From positions 1,178,001 to 1,242,000 of the forward strand of contig OY969717.1 in assembly GCA_963702155.1 (NCBI GenBank): a stretch of 64,000 nt of DNA, written 5' to 3'. The notes beneath the pieces were generated by a model that worked only from the letters and a program-made list of their open reading frames with translations, did not search any database and had not been told where the DNA came from. This DNA is from G963702155 sp963702155 (lineage in GTDB: Bacteria; Pseudomonadota; Alphaproteobacteria; Micavibrionales; Micavibrionaceae). Position numbers and translations under genes: made by a program. Of this stretch, positions 58,148 to 64,000 are shown piece after piece (position 1 is the stretch's first letter; each line of letters opens with the position of its first letter).

Positions 58148-60322
58148 TTAAAAAGAACTCGAATCACTCATAAAAGCAATCGCGGTAATTATAATAACAA
58201 CCGCTGATAAAAGGCAGGCAATCACAGCTGTCACTTGTTTAGATGTCTCTTTGGCAAATCCCTCTTTTTTAACCATACGTGAACCAAGCGCCTCTTCTTC
58301 ATGTTGCAATTTTTTAAAATCTGCCATCGCCATCCTGAATTGATTTAAATCTTTTTTCGGTAAATCAGGATTATCTAAAACACTGGCCATTTTCACCAGA
58401 TCACCTGTTGATGCATGTTTGCGCACCGCTTTTTCCAATTGCTTTTGAACCTCTCGGTCATGATACCGCTCATATACCGCAGGCAAAATATCTAAAAACG
58501 CAGACGCAATATTCGGAAAATCACCAAGATTACCGCGCTTTTTTATAATCGCTAGACATTTTAAATTGGCCGATATTTTTCTATATGGTTCAGATGAATC
58601 CAGATCAAAAAGAAAATTATCAACAATCTGGGAATCCTTAACAGATAAAAAAGCAATACTATGCCTGTCTAAAAACATACTTGGTGCTTTACCATTTGCG
58701 CACATATCTTCAAACGCATCCAGCATCCCTTCCGGGCTAACAACCTGATACCCCTTTAATTTTGGGCTTAAACAATGTAATTCGGGACAAAGCGTATATG
58801 CACATCGCTCAATACCAAAGCCTGCTTTGGTTTGACGCAAATAATTTCGGCAACTATCCAGCTTTCCAATTAACGCACCCTTATCAATGCGAGCGGATTT
58901 TTGCATCGCAACCCAGTTCATCATAATATTATGTTCGATCATCTCCGCAAAAACATTAATATCTTTTTGCTGTACCATTGCTTTGGCAAGCGCCTTTCCA
59001 AACGCTTCCGCGCGCATAGAGATACCGCCATATCGCGCCGGGGCTTCCGGATCAAGGGCCATGGATAAATTTGCGGAAAGCCGTCTTAAATACCGCTCTC
59101 CGGAGACACCGCCCTCCTTCGCACTCTTTTGTGCTTTTTCAATCCGTTCCAACGCCTCTTCATCTTCCAAAGACCGTGAAACCCATTGTTCTAAGACATC
59201 TGTCTCTATTAATTTTTGCACACCCGCAATATCATTATGCATCGCCATGGAAAGTGAAGACATATATGAAAATTTTCGATTACCGAATGAGATCGGACGC
59301 TGCGCTTTTTTCTCGCGCTTGGTTTGCTTTGGTGTCAATCGGCGACCATCATGCCATGTCAAAACATCTTCAACCGTCCATCTTTGATTTTCATCATCAT
59401 GCAAAATTCCTCGCAAAAGCTCTAAAATAGCGCCCTTAAAACGGTCTTTTCCAATAACGGCTGTATAAGACCCCTGTTGGATTTTAGCTTTGATAACCTC
59501 TTCATCACTCATCCCGGCAAGAGAATCATTTGAACGTAATATAACCGCCAAAGAGACACCAAAGGAATAAAGATCACTGGATAATGTGCCAAGGCCTCGA
59601 CCTATCGGGTCTGCCATTGCACGATGTATCGGTTCATACAAAACGGGCTGAGTATAAGAGACCGGCGCGGTTAAACAATCACCAAGTGTCATAATGCCTT
59701 TATTTTTACCTTCGCCATCCGTAACAAACATATTACTTGGCCGGATACTGCCATGGACAAAGTCCTTGTCTCGAAAATCCTGTAAAATGTTAACCATAGG
59801 ATTAACAATGGTCTCCAAAGCCTGATCAGTTTTCCAGCCCAAAACTTGCGGTACATCATCTTTAAGAATACGTTTACCCGGAATAGTTCTATAAACAAAA
59901 ACCCGCCGCCTTTTTTTTAAAAGAGGCCAATACACCACATCGTGATCAACAAGCGAACATATATTAGTGTTTAAAAGTGCCGAATAAGTCTCCGCCGCTA
60001 TTATACGCGGCACCAAATGCGGCGCGCATACAATACCTATCATCTCTTGGCGTCCGCCTTTTATACCGCGCGCTTCATATGCTTTAATATCTTCTGAAAT
60101 ATCAAAATCAGGCATGGGTTTATCCGGAAAAATCTCGGCTTTACCTTTGACTTCAACCGTGGTTTTGGTGTTTTTAAGACTGGCAGAATCCGGCGTTTTG
60201 CGCTTTTTTGTCGTTTTCAAATTTTTATTAGATAATTTCAAATCGTCAAGCGCATGCTCCGCGCGACCGGGTGGTGCGTCTGCATTCTGCGCATCCTGCG
60301 ACTGTGCCTGATTATCTGCCAT
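58148..60322 (-). CDS. Tail-anchored protein-kinase-like protein (likely pseudokinase)
   Basis: This is a 724-residue protein. An acidic, Ala/Gln/Asp-rich N-terminus is followed from about residue 85 to 330 by a protein-kinase-like fold: RRRVFVYRTIPGKRI resembles the beta4-beta5 and hinge region, DFVHGSIRPSNMFV the catalytic loop, MTLGDCLTAP the DFG segment, and SDLYSFGVSLAVILRS the alphaF helix. Catalytic Asp is Ser (HGSIRPSN instead of HRDxKxxN) and DFG is GDC, so it is probably catalytically inactive. A helical region follows, and a single C-terminal membrane helix (AVIACLLSAVVIIITAIAFM) makes it tail-anchored. Its gene precedes the small membrane protein gene and lies next to the tad locus. 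Confidence 0.75.
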   Translation of the reverse strand: MADNQAQSQDAQNADAPPGRAEHALDDLKLSNKNLKTTKKRKTPDSASLKNTKTTVEVKGKAEIFPDKPMPDFDISEDIKAYEARGIKGGRQEMIGIVCAPHLVPRIIAAETYSALLNTNICSLVDHDVVYWPLLKKRRRVFVYRTIPGKRILKDDVPQVLGWKTDQALETIVNPMVNILQDFRDKDFVHGSIRPSNMFVTDGEGKNKGIMTLGDCLTAPVSYTQPVLYEPIHRAMADPIGRGLGTLSSDLYSFGVSLAVILRSNDSLAGMSDEEVIKAKIQQGSYTAVIGKDRFKGAILELLRGILHDDENQRWTVEDVLTWHDGRRLTPKQTKREKKAQRPISFGNRKFSYMSSLSMAMHNDIAGVQKLIETDVLEQWVSRSLEDEEALERIEKAQKSAKEGGVSGERYLRRLSANLSMALDPEAPARYGGISMRAEAFGKALAKAMVQQKDINVFAEMIEHNIMMNWVAMQKSARIDKGALIGKLDSCRNYLRQTKAGFGIERCAYTLCPELHCLSPKLKGYQVVSPEGMLDAFEDMCANGKAPSMFLDRHSIAFLSVKDSQIVDNFLFDLDSSEPYRKISANLKCLAIIKKRGNLGDFPNIASAFLDILPAVYERYHDREVQKQLEKAVRKHASTGDLVKMASVLDNPDLPKKDLNQFRMAMADFKKLQHEEEALGSRMVKKEGFAKETSKQVTAVIACLLSAVVIIITAIAFMSDSSSF

Positions 60323-60484
60323 ACTTAAGATAATCCATCAAAGAGATTGAAAAGCCGTTAACAACGGTAAACTTAAAAACGCAGTAAAAAAATTTGAAGA
60401 AAAAGAGAAAAAGAAAATATCTTCATCAAAATGTATTTTATGGCTAAACCGTGAAAAAGTAAAACATTTACAATATAACATAAG

Positions 60485-60513
60485 AAAAAGCCGATCTATT
60501 AATCGGCTTTTTT
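60485..60513. terminator. Bidirectional terminator
   Basis: AAAAAGCCGAT pairs with ATCGGCTTTTTT around a 6-base loop. It ends the ahpC-ahpD transcript (minus strand). Confidence 0.85.
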
Positions 60514-60539
60514 ATTATAATACGCTTATTTAAAAGTAA

Positions 60540-61085
60540 TTATGCCGCTTCAGCCATATCGGCTTTAAACGAAACTTCCGCTTCCAATGTCACTGCGACC
60601 GCGTGTATGGTCGATGCAATACGTACCGCCGTCTGCACCTGCTCTTTACTTATGTCATGATCGCGCAATGTTTTCTCATGTGCCAAAACACATGCCTTGC
60701 ACCCATTAATTGCGGAAACCGCAAGCGCCCATATTTCAAAATCAACAGTATCAACTCCCGGATTCGCCAAAATATTCATACGCAATTTTGCCGGCATCGT
60801 GCGGTAATCCTCTAAAACCTCGGTGAATTTGTAATATACATTATTCATACTCATAATGCTCGCTGCGGCTTTCGCGCCATTCATTTCGGCTTCACTCAAA
60901 TGTTCCGCGGCTTCACTTGCAATTTCTCGCAACACATTTGCATTACGGCTTGCAATTGCGGTCGCTAAAAAAGTTCCCCAAAGCTGCGGCTTTGATAGAG
61001 TTTCATCATTAGCCAAAGTAGACAAATTTAATTTATTATCCTTGGCATACTCTGGCATCATACCTTTTAAAGTCTCAATACTCAT
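60540..61085 (-). CDS. ahpD: AhpD-type alkylhydroperoxidase
   Basis: AhpD reduces AhpC and has weak peroxidase activity of its own through a CxxC thiol pair. The 181-residue protein shows ALAVSAINGCKACVLAHEKTL (Cys-x-x-Cys-x-x-x-His), the AhpD active-site signature, near residue 130, and an N-terminal helical domain typical of long AhpD. It lies 93 bases downstream of ahpC in the same direction, probably in one OxyR-controlled transcript. No AhpF is present, consistent with an AhpC/AhpD pair. Confidence 0.92.
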   Translation of the reverse strand: MSIETLKGMMPEYAKDNKLNLSTLANDETLSKPQLWGTFLATAIASRNANVLREIASEAAEHLSEAEMNGAKAAASIMSMNNVYYKFTEVLEDYRTMPAKLRMNILANPGVDTVDFEIWALAVSAINGCKACVLAHEKTLRDHDISKEQVQTAVRIASTIHAVAVTLEAEVSFKADMAEAA

Positions 61086-61106
61086 AATTTAATATCCTTT
61101 TATTAT

Positions 61107-61133
61107 ATGTCATTCCCAACATAGTTGAGGAAT
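61107..61133. repeat. Imperfect palindrome, REP-like, between ahpC and ahpD
   Basis: ATTCCCAAC pairs with GTTGAGGAAT (one bulge) around ATA, following ATGTC. The head ATGTCATTCCC resembles the palindrome at 6952. It could also act as an mRNA-stability hairpin in the ahpC-ahpD spacer. Confidence 0.4.
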
Positions 61134-61178
61134 TTACCTTCCCCAACTACGTTTTTTTGCAGCTTGTTAAAGAACAAA

Positions 61179-61760
61179 CTACGCCGCCATTTTCTGCGCT
61201 TCATTAGACGCATTGATCGTATCACCACCCACCGGACGGTTACACGCACAAAGCTCATCTGATTGTAAGGCATCAAGAATGCGAAGCGTTTCTTTCGGGT
61301 TACGCCCGACGTTAAGACCGTTTACCGATACGTGCTGAATCACATTATGCGGATCAACAATATACGTTGCACGTAATGCAACACCGGCCTGCGTATCGCG
61401 TACACCAAGACCATCAATTAAACTGCCATTTGTATCTGCAAATGACCACTGACCCAATTTGTTCAAATCGCTGTGCTCACGTCTCCACGCCAATTTTGAA
61501 AACTCATTATCCGTCGATCCGCCTAAAACAATGGCGTCACGGTCGGAAAATTCGCTATCCCACTTTGCAAATTCAACGATTTCTGTCGGACATACAAATG
61601 TAAAATCTTTCGGATAAAAGAAAATCACTTTCCACTTTCCTGAAAAACTTTTTTCTGTAATCTCTTCAAATGCGCTCTCGCCATTTTCTTCATGTGTATT
61701 AAATCCGGGCTTCACCCCTGTAATTGTAAATTCGGGTAACTTATCACCAATACCAAGCAT
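61179..61760 (-). CDS. ahpC: Alkyl hydroperoxide reductase AhpC (peroxiredoxin)
   Basis: This is a 2-Cys peroxiredoxin reducing hydroperoxides. The 193-residue protein has the peroxidatic Cys57 in DFTFVCPTEIVEFA, GGSTDNEFSKLAWRREH, and a resolving Cys in DELCACNRPVGGDT near residue 172. The family (the AhpC type paired with AhpD) has three Cys near the end rather than one. The ATG at 61760 has AGGAG upstream. It is divergent from oxyR over an OxyR operator. Confidence 0.95.
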   Translation of the reverse strand: MLGIGDKLPEFTITGVKPGFNTHEENGESAFEEITEKSFSGKWKVIFFYPKDFTFVCPTEIVEFAKWDSEFSDRDAIVLGGSTDNEFSKLAWRREHSDLNKLGQWSFADTNGSLIDGLGVRDTQAGVALRATYIVDPHNVIQHVSVNGLNVGRNPKETLRILDALQSDELCACNRPVGGDTINASNEAQKMAA

Positions 61761-61832
61761 ATTTATCTCCTAAAAAGTCAAAATTAAATTTAAGTCGTGA
61801 TCATAAGTAACGTGATTTATACTGGGCGTCCA

Positions 61833-61869
61833 ATAGGTAATACCTATAGTTAGTATTGGTAAAACCAAT
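61833..61869. promoter_or_regulatory. Tandem OxyR operator between ahpC and oxyR
   Basis: ATAGGTAATACCTAT (61833-61847) matches the OxyR half-site consensus ATAGnTnnnAnCTAT at every defined position. After a 7-base spacer, ATTGGTAAAACCAAT (61855-61869) matches it at all but two symmetric positions. The spacing equals the classic OxyR dimer-of-dimers layout. The site lies 73 bases before ahpC and 25 before the oxyR ATG, so it can control both. Confidence 0.85.
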
Positions 61870-61894
61870 ACTAATAGAATACAGTATTGGCATT

Positions 61895-62779
61895 ATGAAT
61901 AGACCGACATTAAGACAACTTGATTATTTGATCGCAATAGCGGAACATAAATCATTCTCTAAGGCGGCACAGGCCTGCCATATTTCACAATCAAGTTTTA
62001 GCCTTGGCATACAAGATTTGGAAACCGCCATAGGACATCCATTGATTGACCGCACTCGCCGCCAACCTGCACTAACAAAGCTCGGTGCAGAAATGGTAAA
62101 AGACGCACGCGGCATTATGGATTATATGGAGTTTATGCGAGAGCGTGTTAAAAACATGTCCGAACCCATGACAGGCCAGCTCAGATTTGGTGTAATTCCC
62201 ACGATCGCGCCTTACCTGCTTCCGCGAATAATCAATGAAATATCAAACAGATACCCAAAAATAGAATGGCAAATTGATGAAGATTTAACCCATCGTCTGC
62301 TTTCAAAAATCAACGATGGAAAGCTCGATATTTTACTCTTAGCGCTCCCCTATGACACACCTGAGTTGGAACAAATGCACCTCTTTGATGAGGCATTTTA
62401 TTACGCAACCCCCTCATTTCTGCCGGTAGAAAAAACTTTGACAATCAATGATATAGAACCCGATGACCTCCTATTACTAAAAGACGGCCACTGTTTGCGA
62501 GACCATGCTTTAAATGCGTGCAACATCCAATCTCCCCTAATCGAAAGAGCATTTAGCGCAACCTCTATGCCAACGCTATTACATATGGTGAGTGCAGGAT
62601 TCGGCGCAACACTCATACCTGAAATGGCCGTAAAATCGGGCGCACTACCCCCAAATGTAACAGCCACATCTTTTGAAACACCACGCCCTTGCCGTGAAAT
62701 CGGACTTGCATGGCGCAAAAAATCTCTATTATCAAAAGAATATCAAGAGCTTGGAAAAATCATCCGCCGCTTAGCTTAA
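61895..62779 (+). CDS. oxyR: Hydrogen-peroxide-sensing LysR-type regulator OxyR
   Basis: OxyR senses peroxide through a reversible disulfide and activates ahpC, katG and related genes. The 294-residue protein has the LysR winged helix (LRQLDYLIAIAEHKSFSKAAQACHISQSSFSLGIQDLE) and, in the sensor domain, DGHCLRDHALNACN. That places two Cys 9 apart at the positions of the redox pair Cys199/Cys208 of E. coli OxyR. The ATG at 61895 is preferred because it begins at the conserved start; a GTG-type upstream start is not needed. Confidence 0.94.
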   Translation: MNRPTLRQLDYLIAIAEHKSFSKAAQACHISQSSFSLGIQDLETAIGHPLIDRTRRQPALTKLGAEMVKDARGIMDYMEFMRERVKNMSEPMTGQLRFGVIPTIAPYLLPRIINEISNRYPKIEWQIDEDLTHRLLSKINDGKLDILLLALPYDTPELEQMHLFDEAFYYATPSFLPVEKTLTINDIEPDDLLLLKDGHCLRDHALNACNIQSPLIERAFSATSMPTLLHMVSAGFGATLIPEMAVKSGALPPNVTATSFETPRPCREIGLAWRKKSLLSKEYQELGKIIRRLA

Positions 62780-62840
62780 AAATAAACACCCATAAAACAA
62801 AATCTTGCAAAATGATATGATAAAGCTTAAAAAATCAATC

Positions 62841-63752
62841 ATGGATGACCCTTTTTATAAAATAGCCGCGCTCTATAAATTTACGCCAATTGAGGATATA
62901 CCTACCTTACGCAAGGATATCCAAAATTTTGATGCGCTTTTAAAACAGCAAGATCGCGAAGGCATCTGCGGCACGCTCCTCCTCGCGCCTGAAGGCATAA
63001 ACGGAACCATTGGCGGGTTTGCCGATGGCCTTGATAAAATGATTGATTTTCTTGATAAAAAACTCGGCGTAAAAGCGGGTGAGCTTAAATATTCTACTGC
63101 GAAAACGCGCCCTTTCAATCGTTTTAAAGTGCGCCCGAAAAAAGAAATTATCACGCTCAACAAGCCCGAAGCCGACCCCAACAAACAAGTCGGTAAATAC
63201 GTTAGTGCGCAAGATTGGAATGATTTAATCAACGATCCGGACGTCGTATTGGTCGATACACGCAACGATTACGAAACGAAAGTCGGCATTTTTGAGGGTG
63301 CAATCGACCCGAATTTAAAAGTCTTCACCGAATTTCCAGACTGGGTCGACCAAAATCTGGACCCAGCCAAAAACAAAAAAGTTGCTATGTTTTGTACAGG
63401 CGGCATCCGCTGTGAAAAGGCCAGCTCTTACATGCTAGCCCAAGGGTTTGAAGAGGTTTATCATTTAAAGGGCGGAATTTTGAAATATCTGGAAAACGTA
63501 CCCGGAGATGAGAGCAAATGGGACGGCGAATGTTTTGTGTTTGATCAGCGCGTATCGGTGAAACATGGGCTTAAAGAAGGTGATTGGAAAGTGTGCCACG
63601 CGTGCCGCGAGCCTTTATCAAAGGACGATATAGCGCGCCAAGAATACGAAAATGGTATCTCCTGCCATCACTGCATCGAAACGCTTACCCCCGAACGTGA
63701 AAAATCACTTCGCGCACGAAACGAACATTACAAGGAAGCAAACCAATCATAA
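62841..63752 (+). CDS. trhO: tRNA uridine(34) hydroxylase TrhO (rhodanese fold)
   Basis: TrhO adds a hydroxyl to U34 of tRNAs (ho5U) using O2. The 303-residue protein has an N-terminal domain (YKIAALYKFTPIEDIPTLRKDIQ...ILLAPEGINGTI), a central rhodanese-type domain with VLVDTRNDYETKVGIFEGA and the active Cys in VAMFCTGGIRCEKASSYM, and a C-terminal zinc-ribbon-like end (CHACREPL...CHHCIETL). The ATG at 62841 fits the family start; an ATG at 62817 would add 8 residues. It is convergent with the gene at the window end. Confidence 0.92.
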   Translation: MDDPFYKIAALYKFTPIEDIPTLRKDIQNFDALLKQQDREGICGTLLLAPEGINGTIGGFADGLDKMIDFLDKKLGVKAGELKYSTAKTRPFNRFKVRPKKEIITLNKPEADPNKQVGKYVSAQDWNDLINDPDVVLVDTRNDYETKVGIFEGAIDPNLKVFTEFPDWVDQNLDPAKNKKVAMFCTGGIRCEKASSYMLAQGFEEVYHLKGGILKYLENVPGDESKWDGECFVFDQRVSVKHGLKEGDWKVCHACREPLSKDDIARQEYENGISCHHCIETLTPEREKSLRARNEHYKEANQS

Positions 63753-63858
63753 TAAATGATGTTACAAAGCTTTATAGTATTCATGGACATGTACAAGGCT
63801 AGGATATTGCAAATGGAAAACATCAACAAGCTTTAAATTTTGAGAAACAGTATAAAAT

Positions 63859-64000
63859 TTACAATACCGTTTCGACCGCATATGCCAGCGCCAGATAATC
63901 GACATAATAAGAGGCATCATCTAAAGGCGTATTAACAGGCGCGTTTTGATTACCGGAAAACATATAAACCCCCATAATACCGGCAAACAAAAGCAACAGC
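63859..64000 (-). CDS. C-terminus of an unknown membrane-associated protein (5' end beyond window)
   Basis: About 47 codons are visible, starting at the window edge with a hydrophobic stretch (LLLLFAGIMGVYMFSGNQ) and ending DASYYVDYLALAYAVETVL before TAA. The coding reading is open over the whole edge region, and the hydrophobic segment suggests a membrane helix near the C-terminus. No family is recognised. Low confidence because only the end is present. Confidence 0.45.
   Translation of the reverse strand, partial: LLLLFAGIMGVYMFSGNQNAPVNTPLDDASYYVDYLALAYAVETVL

Noticed and set aside
1..64000. CRISPR arrays, insertion sequences, integrases, prophage genes, toxin-antitoxin pairs
   Set aside because: No regularly spaced repeats, no transposase or recombinase motifs and no phage-structural proteins were found on either strand.

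Overview
The window looks like chromosomal DNA from a free-living alphaproteobacterium of moderate-to-low GC. The evidence is gene order: SPOR protein-nagZ-scpA-scpB-tatA-tatB, an ErpA/HesB gene near dgt, murA-hisG-infA-maf-rng, and a complete flp-cpaABCDEF-type tad locus. A consensus-spaced CtrA box (TTAA-N7-TTAA) lies upstream of the Flp pilin gene, as expected for that class. No ribosomal RNA is present, so the order or family cannot be fixed. No phage, transposase or CRISPR array was seen.

Layout. 1-5.7 kb (minus): dgt, a SPOR-domain protein, nagZ, scpA, scpB, tatA and the start of tatB, a cell-envelope/chromosome-segregation/export block. 5.8-14.2 kb: Old Yellow Enzyme, ErpA-like Fe-S carrier, truncated haemoglobin, MscS channel, exonuclease III, two lipoproteins, a host-attachment-family protein and a PAS-containing chemoreceptor. 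14.4-20.9 kb: tRNA-Thr, a 49-residue small protein, dcd, murA, a second MscS channel, hisG, infA, maf, a short RNase G and tRNA-Phe. 21-26 kb: two very large probable secreted proteins, a serralysin-type metalloprotease with a duplicated C-terminal domain and a FecR-domain surface protein. 26-29 kb: glpK and a frame-shifted glpD. 29-38 kb: an envelope-polysaccharide region with YjbH, RluD, a secreted protein, a GT4 glycosyltransferase, tRNA-Val, a very AT-rich GT32 glycosyltransferase and a polysaccharide pyruvyl transferase.

38-60 kb is a pilus super-locus. On the plus strand are three unusually large prepilin-like proteins that share one architecture (class III prepilin leader, YPCPA motif, HGxNGxGA motif), a stand-alone CpaC N-terminal-domain protein and a TadD lipoprotein. 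Converging on them from the minus strand is the tad assembly set: flp, cpaA, cpaB, cpaC, cpaD, cpaE, tadA, tadB, tadC. Upstream of that set are tadG and two tadE-like minor pseudopilin genes, then a small membrane protein and a tail-anchored pseudokinase. The three large prepilins with their stand-alone CpaC-N partner are the best candidate for a little-described system.

60-64 kb: an oxidative-stress module (ahpD-like, ahpC and divergent oxyR) with a textbook tandem OxyR operator between ahpC and oxyR, then the tRNA uridine hydroxylase trhO and the C-terminus of an unknown protein. Function calls rest on motif reading by eye. Start codons were chosen from Shine-Dalgarno spacing and family length, and several are TTG or remain uncertain.
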